DNA from: Bin87 sp963665395
GTDB lineage: Bacteria > Chloroflexota > Dehalococcoidia > Lucifugimonadales > UBA3495
Assembly: GCA_963665395.2 (NCBI GenBank)
Contig: OY762251.1
Coordinates: 2,170,001-2,234,000 of the forward strand
Direction: 5' to 3'
DNA: 64,000 bases
Under the pieces are notes generated by a model. It saw only the letters and a program-made list of their open reading frames with translations, was not told where the DNA came from and ran no database searches. Position 1 is the first letter of the stretch, and each line of letters starts with the position of its first letter. A program made the position numbers and the translations under genes. Positions 49,703 to 58,825 of this stretch are shown piece by piece.

Positions 49703-50123
49703 TCCGGCCGATCCGATAACGCTGGCGCGGCTCAGAAAGGCGGTCAGCATTGCCTACTACGCGATGTTCCACGCCCTGGCGCAAAACAACGCCGACCGTT
49801 TGGTTGGCGATTCCGAGACTGACCGGGAAACCAGCGCCTGGCATCGAACCTACCGCGCCCTCGAACATCGCGCGGCGTATCGGCAATTGAACGAATCACG
49901 GCTCGGCGATTTTAACGACGCGCTTAAAGACTTCGGAAACACCTTCCGCACGTTGCAGGAACGCCGACACGCAGCCGATTACGATCCTCGGTCGCAGTTT
50001 TCCCGCAACGAAACTCTGAGATTGATCGGTGAAGCCGAAGCTGCCATCGTCAACCTCTTTACCGCAACTGTCGATGAACGGCGCGAACTCGCTGCCCACG
50101 TGTTATTCACGGCCCGGACCTGA
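49641..50123 (+). CDS. HEPN domain protein
   Basis: A 160-residue helical protein. RLRKAVSIAYYAMFHALAQNNADRLVG is the first long helix pair of HEPN_DZIP-type proteins (the YYAMFHA motif), and LQERRHAADYDPRSQFS matches the conserved RHxADY segment. HEPN proteins act as RNases or as helical partners in toxin-antitoxin and defence loci. The classical Rx4-6H pair cannot be placed with confidence. It overlaps its partner gene and is convergent with the aminotransferase. Confidence 0.78.
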   Translation: MSWEALIAVSRILAESGDNPDPADPITLARLRKAVSIAYYAMFHALAQNNADRLVGDSETDRETSAWHRTYRALEHRAAYRQLNESRLGDFNDALKDFGNTFRTLQERRHAADYDPRSQFSRNETLRLIGEAEAAIVNLFTATVDERRELAAHVLFTART

Positions 50124-50140
50124 TTGAACCCCGGGCGTGG

Positions 50141-51325
50141 TTACGCGAAAATCCCGTTCCGCTCAAAAATGTTCGCCAGCTCGGCAATCCCCGCCGAAAC
50201 CGTCTCCGCCGTCGGGTGCCCGAAGCACAGCCGCGCCATGTTCGCCCCGTTGCCCTCCGGCGAGAACATCGTTCCGTTGTAGTAGCCGACGCCTTCCCGG
50301 AAACTCTGCTCCTGGAAGCCGGCCAAGTCGGTGCCTTCGGGCATGGTCAGCCACACGTACAGGCCGCCTTCCGGCCGGGACCACTGCGCCCGGTTGCCGA
50401 AGTGCTCGCCCAAGGCGGCCAGCATGGCGTCCCGCTTGACCCTGAGCGCCTGGTTTTCCTCGTCGATGTGCTCGTACATCTCGCTGCGCAGGTACTCGTT
50501 GATGGCCAGCGCGGCGAACTGGTTGACGCCGCCGGACTTGAAGCTCAACGCCCGCTGCCGCACCTCTTCCGGCGCCACCATGTAGCCCATGCGCACGCCC
50601 GGGGCGATGATCTTGGACATGGAGCCGACGTACAGCACCTGGCCGCTGTCGTCCATGCTGCTCATGGACGTCACGTCCTCGCCCTCAAAGCGCAGGTCAA
50701 CGTAGCAGTCGTCCTCCATCACGGGGACGCCGTGGCTGGCGCAGATTTCCAGCGTCCGCCGGCGCCTTTCCAGGGTCATGGTCCAGCCCAGGGGGTTCTG
50801 AAAGGTTGGGATGGAGTAGAGGAACTTGACCCGCCGGCCGGCTGCCGTCTGCGCCCGGATGGTCTCATCCAGTGCCTCGGGAATTATGCCTTCGTCGTCG
50901 CACTTGACGCCCACCACGTTGGCGTCCCACAGCCGCATCTGGCGCATGGTGCCCAGATAGACGTACTCTTCGGTCAGCAGCACGTCGCCGGGGTTGGTCA
51001 ACGCCTGGATGAGCATATTGATGGCTTCGCCGGAGCCGGAAGTCAGCACGATGTCGTCGGGAGACACGTCCATCTGCCGGTCCCGCCGGAGCTTTTCGGC
51101 CACCAACTCACGCAGGGGCGGATAGCCAGCGGATACGGGGTAGTAAGCCAGGTCACGGCCTTCCCGCTCCAGGGCCACCCGCAGCGCGTCGGCGAGGCCG
51201 GTCAGCGGCAGCGTGTCCGGGTCGGGGTAGGCCACGGCGAAGTCGTACCTGGCGTGGCGGTTTGCGCCGCGGGTGGTGATGGGCGCGCGTTCCGCGAACA
51301 GACTGTCGTAGTTGAACTGGGTCAT
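50141..51325 (-). CDS. PLP-dependent aminotransferase, class I/II (2-aminoadipate/LysN-like)
   Basis: A 394-residue fold-type I enzyme. The PLP lysine is Lys238 in GSMSKIIAPGVRMGY. Phosphate-binding and substrate motifs are present: TSGSGEAINMLIQAL, YSIPTFQNPLGWTM, EDDCYVDLRFEG. The N-terminal winged helix of MocR regulators is absent, so this is a free-standing enzyme. The family includes 2-aminoadipate, kynurenine and aromatic aminotransferases, and the exact substrate is unknown. It is transcribed alone; the upstream HEPN-like pair is on the same strand. Confidence 0.85.
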   Translation of the reverse strand: MTQFNYDSLFAERAPITTRGANRHARYDFAVAYPDPDTLPLTGLADALRVALEREGRDLAYYPVSAGYPPLRELVAEKLRRDRQMDVSPDDIVLTSGSGEAINMLIQALTNPGDVLLTEEYVYLGTMRQMRLWDANVVGVKCDDEGIIPEALDETIRAQTAAGRRVKFLYSIPTFQNPLGWTMTLERRRRTLEICASHGVPVMEDDCYVDLRFEGEDVTSMSSMDDSGQVLYVGSMSKIIAPGVRMGYMVAPEEVRQRALSFKSGGVNQFAALAINEYLRSEMYEHIDEENQALRVKRDAMLAALGEHFGNRAQWSRPEGGLYVWLTMPEGTDLAGFQEQSFREGVGYYNGTMFSPEGNGANMARLCFGHPTAETVSAGIAELANIFERNGIFA

Positions 51326-51354
51326 CTTGGTATTCCTCCGGCGGGAACAGTGTT

Positions 51355-51741
51355 TCAGGGCAAAGATTGTTCGGCGAAGGCGATAATTCTACGGACGAAA
51401 GCCAAACCGTCGTACTTAATCAGCATGAAGTTTGTCGCTGTTAAACTCCCGTGGTAAAAATGGGTGTGCAACAGCCTCTGATTGTTGTCCAGACAATCCT
51501 CCAATTCGGAGAGCGTCAGGCCAGGATTGGCAATGCGTTGGGCGGCCTGTCGGAAGCTCCACCGCTGATTGGGGGCGAAGTGGTGGCTCACCTCGTGCTC
51601 CGGGTCAGCCGCGCTCATGGCTGCCACGGTTGCGCCCCAGACCATTTCGGCTACGGCCTGGCTTTGACGCGGTATCGTCTCCAATATTGCCAATGCGGTC
51701 AGAAAATCCCGGGCCGATTGCAAGTGCTCACTACGGTTCAT
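51355..51741 (-). CDS. HEPN-like small helical protein, module 2 second gene
   Basis: A 128-residue helical protein. AVAEMVWGATVAAMSAADP parallels AAEMMWGAVAHAITHIAP of the gene at 25830, and both follow a PaREP1-like gene. C-terminal residues (RLLHTHFYHGSLT) also echo the RYFYRLDI stretch of the other. It starts 14 bases after its partner stops. The role is unknown. The repeated occurrence as an obligate pair suggests a two-component module. Confidence 0.6.
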   Translation of the reverse strand: MNRSEHLQSARDFLTALAILETIPRQSQAVAEMVWGATVAAMSAADPEHEVSHHFAPNQRWSFRQAAQRIANPGLTLSELEDCLDNNQRLLHTHFYHGSLTATNFMLIKYDGLAFVRRIIAFAEQSLP

Positions 51742-51755
51742 TTACTGCCACGGGC

Positions 51756-52214
51756 TTACTCTTCCGACGCCAGCAGGTCAATAAACTTCTTGACCAGACG
51801 CACGCTGCGGCCATAGTCCTCCGGTTCCCAGAACGTAACCGGCAAGGATCCGTCAGGGGACGTTGTAGCACCGTGGTATTTGAAGCAAATCACTGTGCCG
51901 AACAGTAGCGAGTAAACCGGGAGCGGGTCATCCAGGTGTTCGGAGGCGTACTCGAGGGCCTCGGCCGCCGTGGCCAGTGGTTCCCTGCCGTCGAGCCGAT
52001 AGATCATATTATCGGCGTCTTCGTGGGTTTCGCAGGGCCAGCCTCGGCGCAGGGCCACTTCGCGCAGGGCGACGAACGCGGCCTGATAGACCGCGGCGGA
52101 ACCTTCCCGGTACTGACCGGCAGCGATTCGGCATTCGCCTTTTGCCAGCAATGCGGAAGGAGTGATGCCTGTTGGGATATTAACGAGTTCTTGGTATGTT
52201 AGCCGCTCAGTCAT
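51756..52214 (-). CDS. PaREP1-like small helical protein, module 2 first gene
   Basis: A 152-residue helical protein starting at ATG 52214 (MTERLTYQELVNIPTG). LLAKGECRIAAGQYREGSAAVYQAAFVALREVALRRG has the KGexxxxxGqyxEasxxvyxAaxxAlrxvAxrRG pattern of PaREP1-type proteins, shared with the gene at 25462. It lies between aspS (67 bases upstream) and its partner. The family is expanded in archaea and Chloroflexota with no known function. Confidence 0.62.
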   Translation of the reverse strand: MTERLTYQELVNIPTGITPSALLAKGECRIAAGQYREGSAAVYQAAFVALREVALRRGWPCETHEDADNMIYRLDGREPLATAAEALEYASEHLDDPLPVYSLLFGTVICFKYHGATTSPDGSLPVTFWEPEDYGRSVRLVKKFIDLLASEE

Positions 52215-52281
52215 GCCGTTGCCCCCGAAGCGTAGCTGACTTGAATTGTAGCACGCCGGTCGATTTGGCTTGACTCTACGG

Positions 52282-54072
52282 CTATTCCACCACTCGGATA
52301 CCCAGGTCTCGCAACTGTGAGAGATCGACAGGCGCCGGGGCGCCGAAGAGCAGATCGGAACCGCTCTGGGTCTTCGGGAAGGCAATGACCTCGCGCAGGG
52401 AATCCGCGCCGGCCAGGATCGCCACCAGCCGGTCGATGCCGGGGGCGATACCACCGTGGGGCGGCGCGCCGTAGTCGAAGGCTTCCAGAATATGCCCGAA
52501 ACGCTCGCTCACCTGGTCCGGCGAGTATCCCAGGATGCCGAAAACCCTTTCCTGCATCTCCCGCTGGTGAATGCGAATGCTGCCGCTGGCTAGCTCGGAA
52601 CCGTTGCATACCAGGTCGTAGGCGCGGGACGGAATCGACGATAGGTTTTCGCCGTTCAGCATCCCCTCGCAGCCCGGCGCCGGCGCGGTGAAGGGATGGT
52701 GTGTGGAGTCCCAACGGCTCGAATCGTCGTTCCACTCGAAAAGGGGGAAATCGGTGACGAATGCGAAGGCCAGGACGCTGGGGTCGGCCAATTGCATCTG
52801 CTCGGCCAGATGGTCGCGCATGGCAGCCAGCCATTGGTTGGCCTGCCTGGGCGGACCGGCCATCAGCACAATCAGGTCGCCCCGGAAGGCGCCGGCGCGT
52901 TCCGCCAGGCGGCGTACCCACTCCGCCGGCATCCGCAGGCCGGGCGAGAGCAGGGCGTCGCCGTCCGCCAAGGTTTCCAAGGAACCTTCGCCCGTAATGC
53001 GCACGTGGCTCATGCCGGCAGCCCCGAACTCCTTGGCCGTCTCCTCCATGCGCCGCATATCGGAGCCGGTAAGGCCGGCCTGCCCCGGCACGGCCATGGC
53101 CTTAATGATGCCGCCGCGATCCAGGATGCCGTGAAAGACGCGGAACTCGGTTTCGGCGGCCAGGTCGCTGACGTCTGCCATCTCCAGGCCGAAACGCAAA
53201 TCCGGCTTGTCGCTGCCGTAACGGGCCATGGCGTCGTCGTAGGACAGGCGAGGGAACGGGGTCTTCACTTTGAATTCGGGAGTCAGCTCCCGAACCATTC
53301 CCGCGTACAAACCCTCGATCAGTCCCAGCACGTCCTCCTCGTTAACGAAGCTCATTTCCAGGTCAAGCTGGGTGAACTCGGGCTGGCGGTCGGCGCGCAG
53401 ATCCTCGTCGCGGAAACAGCGAGCGATCTGGAAATATTTTTCGACGCCGCTGACCATGAGTAGTTGTTTCAACTGCTGGGGCGACTGGGGCAAAGCGTAG
53501 AAACTGCCGGGTTGCATCCGGCTGGGTACGAGGTAGTCGCGGGCACCCTCCGGCGTGCTCTTGATGAGGATCGGCGTCTCGATTTCCAGGAAGCCGTGTC
53601 CGTCGAGATAGTCGCGGATGTATTTCACCACCTGGTGACGCAGGCGCAGGTTGTTCTGCATCGCGGGCCGGCGCAGGTCCAGGTAGCGGTAACGCAGGCG
53701 CAGGCTTTCATCGGCGTCAACATCATCGGTGATGTAGAAGGGCGGAGTGAGCGACTGGTTGAGCACTTCAACGCGCTGCGCCATCACCTCCACGTCGCCG
53801 GTGGGCAGCGCCGGGTTCTCCGAGCCGGCCGGTCGCATCCGGACCGTGCCCTCCACCTGGATGCACCATTCGGAGCGCAGCCGCTCCGCTATTTCGTAGT
53901 CTTCGGCGGAGATCTGTTCGGGATTGAAAACCACCTGCACGAAGCCGGAACGGTCTCGCAGGTCGATGAAAATAATCCCGCCGTGGTCGCGCCGTCGGCT
54001 GACCCAGCCGGATAGTGTGGTAGCGGTGCCATCGTGGGCGGCGCGCAGTTCGCCGCAGTCTTGGGTCTTCAG
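52282..54072 (-). CDS. aspS: Aspartyl-tRNA synthetase, apparently with a CTG start
   Basis: Charges tRNA-Asp (and possibly tRNA-Asn). A standard start codon in frame occurs only at GTG 53940, which would remove half of the N-terminal anticodon-binding OB fold. Family residues continue upstream as TQDCGELRAAHDG, LSGWVSRRRDHGG and FIDLRDRSGF to a CTG at 54072, with GGAG 8 bases before it. That gives 596 aa, the usual bacterial length. Class II motifs are FRDEDLRADRQPEFTQ (motif 2) and GIAPGIDRLVAILAG (motif 3), and the bacterial GAD insertion is present. Family certain; start inferred. Confidence 0.93.
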   Translation of the reverse strand: MKTQDCGELRAAHDGTATTLSGWVSRRRDHGGIIFIDLRDRSGFVQVVFNPEQISAEDYEIAERLRSEWCIQVEGTVRMRPAGSENPALPTGDVEVMAQRVEVLNQSLTPPFYITDDVDADESLRLRYRYLDLRRPAMQNNLRLRHQVVKYIRDYLDGHGFLEIETPILIKSTPEGARDYLVPSRMQPGSFYALPQSPQQLKQLLMVSGVEKYFQIARCFRDEDLRADRQPEFTQLDLEMSFVNEEDVLGLIEGLYAGMVRELTPEFKVKTPFPRLSYDDAMARYGSDKPDLRFGLEMADVSDLAAETEFRVFHGILDRGGIIKAMAVPGQAGLTGSDMRRMEETAKEFGAAGMSHVRITGEGSLETLADGDALLSPGLRMPAEWVRRLAERAGAFRGDLIVLMAGPPRQANQWLAAMRDHLAEQMQLADPSVLAFAFVTDFPLFEWNDDSSRWDSTHHPFTAPAPGCEGMLNGENLSSIPSRAYDLVCNGSELASGSIRIHQREMQERVFGILGYSPDQVSERFGHILEAFDYGAPPHGGIAPGIDRLVAILAGADSLREVIAFPKTQSGSDLLFGAPAPVDLSQLRDLGIRVVE

Positions 54073-54119
54073 GGCATCAACTCCTGGGTATCGGATATTG
54101 GACCATTTGCCGGGAAAGG

Positions 54120-55895
54120 CTATCCCAGCAGGTCAAGCACGTTTTGGAATGGGCTTTCCGAGATTGTGCCGCCCTCCCGCACCGCTGCTGCCAGCTCCGC
54201 CGGGTCGGTTACGGGTGGATAGCAGACGGTGTCCAAGCAGACGTGAGCCTGTGCCGGCGCGTCTCCGTGGGACGCTTCGGCGAGCTTGATCAGCAGATGA
54301 GGATCGGATAACGAAAGCGCGGCGGCCAGCATGGCGTCGGTATCGGCCCGGCCCGGCCGTCCTTCCACCGTGACTTCAACCACCGGGTTCAGGTATTGGT
54401 CCACCGCCACAGCGTAGTCGGCGGCCAATTCACCGTAGTCCCGGTTGGCGTCCACGTAGGCGCTGAGGGTATGGTGGGCCGCCTGCCGGTAGCGCGGCTC
54501 CAGCGCGGCATGGTGCAAACGCATCATCCCCACGGCAGCGGACATGTTCTCCGCCAGCGGCTTCTCCCGCGCTCGCAGGTAGCCCAGGCGTTCCGGTGTG
54601 TCCTCGATGTCCCAGAACCCGCCATTCGGACCGTCCAGGAACCGCTCCAGCAGCACGGCGGCGGCGCTCTCGGCGGCGGTCAGATAGCGTTCTCCCCCAA
54701 CGGACACCGCGTCATATCCATCCAGCGCCGCTGCCAGAAAGCGGGACCAGTCAACCAGCAGATCTCCTTCGTCCCGGGGCATCGGGTCGGCTTCGGTGTA
54801 CGCGTGGGGCAGCCGGGCGTCCGCGGCCATTGCCACCAAGCGATCCAGAAGCGAAACGGCGATGCCAGTGAGTTCGGGCCGGCCCAGCTGCCACGCTGCC
54901 GAGAAAAATAGGGAAACCGCTTGGGCGGTGATGGATACGTAGCAGTATGGATCAACGGCCGGCGCCGGCAACTGCGCCCGCAACGGGGCTGGTTGGCCGT
55001 AGTATTCGGAGTGCGCCCCCTGGCTGCCGCGCACGCCAACGGCTGTTGAATCGTGGAGCGCACCGCACAGGTAATCGACGGTTTTGCCGGCGATTTTGAT
55101 GTAGTCGGGCCGTTCCAGCGCTACGCCGGTTTCCAGCAGGATTCCAGCCAGTGCGATGTTGTCCTCCGCCATCTTTTCGTACTGGGCCTGCGTCCAGTCC
55201 GCGCCAACGACGAAGCGGAAGAATCCCCCATCCACGTCGTCGTACAGTGCGCCGCCGGTTATCGCGTCCAGGCTCTTCTCCAGCATAACGCGAAAGAACG
55301 CCTCGCCGGTGGTTCGGTAGCGATGCAGCAGCAGGCGGAGCATGGGCGTGGAGGGGAACTTCGGCTCGACGCCGAAGCCGCCGTTGCTGGGGTCATAGGT
55401 TCCGGCGACCCGGCGGGTGATGGCGTCAACGACCGCGGCGTCCGGCTCCCGGCCGGCGGCCACGCGGCCGGCGTGCTCCCGACGTTGCCGCAGGATGTCG
55501 TTGGCCTGCTCGTACAGCTCCGGCTTGCGCTCGGCGTAGGCGCGGCGCACCTCATCCAGCATGGCCAGGAACTGGTCGGGCGGCAGGTAGGTCGCGCCGG
55601 CGATGTAGCCGCCGTGGGGCGTCAGGAACGAAGTGGTGGGCCAGCCGCCCACGTTGTAGCGGGCGTTGATGTCGGGCCGGTGGTCGGTGTCAACGCGAAT
55701 GGGCGTGAAGTGCTCGTTGACGAAGCGGGCCACTTCAGCGTCGCCATAGGTGCCGCGCGCCATCTCATGGCACCAGTTGCACCAGACGCCGTTGATGGAC
55801 AGCAGGATAGGGCGGTCATGCTGCTGGGCGGCGGCGAAAGCGGCCGCGCCCCAGGTTTGCCAGACGACCGCATCAGTCGTTAGTGATAATGACAC
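54120..55895 (-). CDS. DUF255/YyaL-type thioredoxin-domain protein
   Basis: 591 residues. The N-terminal thioredoxin-like domain has GVWCNWCHEM (Cys39, Cys42) and VGGWPTTSFLTPHG. The rest is an alpha/alpha toroid with glycosidase-like repeats (GGFGVEPKFPSTPMLRLLL, GALYDDVDGGFFRFVVGADW in parts, AEDNIALAG), as in YyaL and SPATA20. The family is about 650-700 aa, so this one is slightly short. A role in redox or sugar-related processing is suspected but not known. It overlaps the retropepsin gene by 23 bases and precedes aspS by 47 bases. Confidence 0.9.
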   Translation of the reverse strand: MSLSLTTDAVVWQTWGAAAFAAAQQHDRPILLSINGVWCNWCHEMARGTYGDAEVARFVNEHFTPIRVDTDHRPDINARYNVGGWPTTSFLTPHGGYIAGATYLPPDQFLAMLDEVRRAYAERKPELYEQANDILRQRREHAGRVAAGREPDAAVVDAITRRVAGTYDPSNGGFGVEPKFPSTPMLRLLLHRYRTTGEAFFRVMLEKSLDAITGGALYDDVDGGFFRFVVGADWTQAQYEKMAEDNIALAGILLETGVALERPDYIKIAGKTVDYLCGALHDSTAVGVRGSQGAHSEYYGQPAPLRAQLPAPAVDPYCYVSITAQAVSLFFSAAWQLGRPELTGIAVSLLDRLVAMAADARLPHAYTEADPMPRDEGDLLVDWSRFLAAALDGYDAVSVGGERYLTAAESAAAVLLERFLDGPNGGFWDIEDTPERLGYLRAREKPLAENMSAAVGMMRLHHAALEPRYRQAAHHTLSAYVDANRDYGELAADYAVAVDQYLNPVVEVTVEGRPGRADTDAMLAAALSLSDPHLLIKLAEASHGDAPAQAHVCLDTVCYPPVTDPAELAAAVREGGTISESPFQNVLDLLG

Positions 55896-56313
55896 TGCCG
55901 GTTCGTCCCTCGTATGCCATGTTGAAATGCATCAGAAATGTGCGGCCAATGAGCGCATAATGACGTTGTCCGCCCGATGCGGTGCGCACACCATCGAACG
56001 GCCCAACAATGGTGAATTGTAGAGCCGGGATGTAAATCTGCGCCACGTATGAGTTGACTTCGTAGATGCCACCGACGCCAAAAATCTCATGCCGATCAAA
56101 TACGGGTAAATTCAACGCTGACGCTAGCTCTGAATCGATGCAACTTTCCGATGCTCCCGTATCGACCAGAGCCGGCACGGGGCCGGACTGGAGTTCAGGT
56201 CTCATTCCGGTCCCGGCCCTAAAGTTGGCGTCGAATCCAATTTCAACGGTAAGCGTGGGCCCCAATATCGCCAATCGATATGGGTTGTTGAAGCCGCAGT
56301 CGGTAGTCGGCAT
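55873..56313 (-). CDS. Retropepsin-like aspartic protease
   Basis: A 146-residue single-domain aspartyl protease that would act as a dimer. The catalytic motif is ALVDTGASESCID (Asp51), and the second hydrophobic-hydrophobic-Gly motif is ALIGRTFLMHF. No signal peptide or membrane anchor is seen, so it is probably cytosolic. It follows a small DUF5678-like gene by 10 bases. Its 3' end overlaps the DUF255 gene. The targets of these Chloroflexi and cyanobacterial retropepsins are unknown. Confidence 0.85.
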   Translation of the reverse strand: MPTTDCGFNNPYRLAILGPTLTVEIGFDANFRAGTGMRPELQSGPVPALVDTGASESCIDSELASALNLPVFDRHEIFGVGGIYEVNSYVAQIYIPALQFTIVGPFDGVRTASGGQRHYALIGRTFLMHFNMAYEGRTGSVIITND

Positions 56314-56323
56314 GAAACCTCTG

Positions 56324-56554
56324 CTACTGGAGAATATAGGGTATCCGTATTATTTTGCGGACACCGGGCTGGCGCATTAGATAGGGGCCTCGCCCGAAAC
56401 GGGTTAGCGCCACCTGGGCGGCGTCCTCAAATTCGTCATAGCTCCCGATCAACTCTTCGTCATAGAAAAGAACCCACTTGCCGAAGTGCTCACTTTCTAG
56501 GTAGTCACGCATCTTTTCGTAAGCGGCGATGTTCTCGTCCAAAGTAGCGGGCAT
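56324..56554 (-). CDS. DUF5678-like small protein paired with retropepsin
   Basis: A 76-residue protein with NIAAYEKMRDYLESEHFGKWVLFYDEELIGSYDEFEDAAQVAL (in parts), the typical DUF5678 layout. A helix is followed by GKWVhhyDxExhGxYdsFEdA, and a C-terminal extension ends in RKIIRIPYIL. These proteins are found next to retropepsin-like proteases, and a substrate, inhibitor or adaptor role is plausible. It is the first gene of the retropepsin/DUF255/aspS strand run. Confidence 0.75.
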   Translation of the reverse strand: MPATLDENIAAYEKMRDYLESEHFGKWVLFYDEELIGSYDEFEDAAQVALTRFGRGPYLMRQPGVRKIIRIPYILQ

Positions 56555-56669
56555 TGCGCACCTCCTGACCCGGATGTACCCCGGCGCACGGTATCGGGCT
56601 CAATACGATTATAGGGTACGCCCCACAGCCGGGCAAGAAAACCGCCGCCGGTGAACCGGTCTCCAGCAG

Positions 56670-57720
56670 TCACCTCACCCGTGGGTTGAAGGCGTCGTTC
56701 ACCGCGTCTCCCAGGATGTTGAAACAGAAGAACAGCACCGTCACCGTGCCGATGGGGAACAGTAGCAAGTGGGGTTCGTTGCGCAGGACCTGAATGCTGC
56801 CGTTCTCAAACATCATGCGCCCCAGGCTGGGCACTGGTGGCTGGACGCCGATGCCGATCCAACTGAGCACCAGTTCCGCCCCGGCCACGCCGGCCAAACC
56901 CGCCGATATCGACACGATCAGAGGACTGAGTATGTTGCGCAGCATATGGACCCGCAAGATGCGAGCGGTGGACGACCCGGCCACCAATGCTGCCTCGGTG
57001 TACTGGCTCTCCCGAGCCTGTAGCACCTGGCCCCGCACCAGCCGGGCCATGCCAAACCACCCGAAGATGGACAGGGCGACGGAGATAATCGCGTAGTCCA
57101 ACAGGCCCAGGCGGATTATCCAGTCGATGCCGGTGGCGTCCTCGAACTGTTGGACGGCGGTCACCAGCCGGGGCCGCAGCGCGGCCACGAAGATCAGGAG
57201 CAGCAGGATTTCGGGAAACGCCGAGGTGACTTCTCCGGTGCGCATGATGACCGCATCAACCCACCGTCCCACGTAGCCGCTCAGCAGACCCAGAATGACT
57301 CCCAGCACCAGCGTGCCGCCCAGCAGCGACATGAGGGTGATGATCACGGTGGTGCGCAGGCCGTAGATAACGCGGGTCAGCATATCCCGGCCCAGTCGGT
57401 CGGCCCCGAAGGGATGTGCCAGAGACGGTTTCGCGCGACTCTGGGACAGATCCTGCGCCGTGTATTCGTAGGGTGTGATCACCGGCGCCAGCAACGCGCC
57501 GCCGTACATCAGCACGATCAGCGCCAGACAAACTACCGCCAGCTTCTTGCGGACCAGCCGGCGCGCGGACAGGCCCCAATAGCTATGCCCGCGGGCTGGC
57601 CTGTCGTCCAGTTCCAGCAATTGGCCGCCGGCCAGTTCGTTTTCCGACCAATCCCGCCGCTCCGCGTCGGCGTCAAGACTCTGGGCGTGGCCGTGTTCCC
57701 GGGTGGGTGGGCCGGAACGG

Positions 57721-57731
<11 letters not shown>
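56670..57731 (-). CDS. ABC transporter permease, DppC/OppC type, importer 3
   Basis: A 353-residue channel subunit with an unusually long N-terminal cytoplasmic tail (about 60 residues, acidic) before the first helix. The DppC signature HPFGADRLGRDMLTRVIYGLR (split GAD-GRD) and the EAA loop TEAALVAGSSTARI are present. There is an extra loop of about 25 residues between helices (RPRLVTAVQQFEDATGIDW). The start overlaps the DppB-type stop by 11 bases. No ATPase gene follows. Confidence 0.9.
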
Positions 57732-58668
<937 letters not shown>

Positions 58669-58702
58669 TGGTAACCGTCCGTTCTCCGTTTCCGCAGGAA
58701 AA

Positions 58703-58817
58703 TGTCAGAAGCAGGATTTACCGGATTTGACGGGATGGACAGGATTGAGAGATTTCCATAGCCGACCGGTTCCCATCCGGCTAATCCTCCAGCATCCTGA
58801 AAATCCTGCTTCTGACG
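58703..58817. repeat. 115-bp inverted-repeat element, TGTCAGAAGCAGGATTT family, copy inside ABC importer 3 cluster
   Basis: The ends TGTCAGAAGCAGGATTT and AAATCCTGCTTCTGAC pair perfectly over 16 bases. It separates the binding-protein gene from the permease genes and could form a strong hairpin in the transcript, lowering permease expression relative to the binding protein. Confidence 0.8.
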
Positions 58818-58825
58818 ATCCCGGG

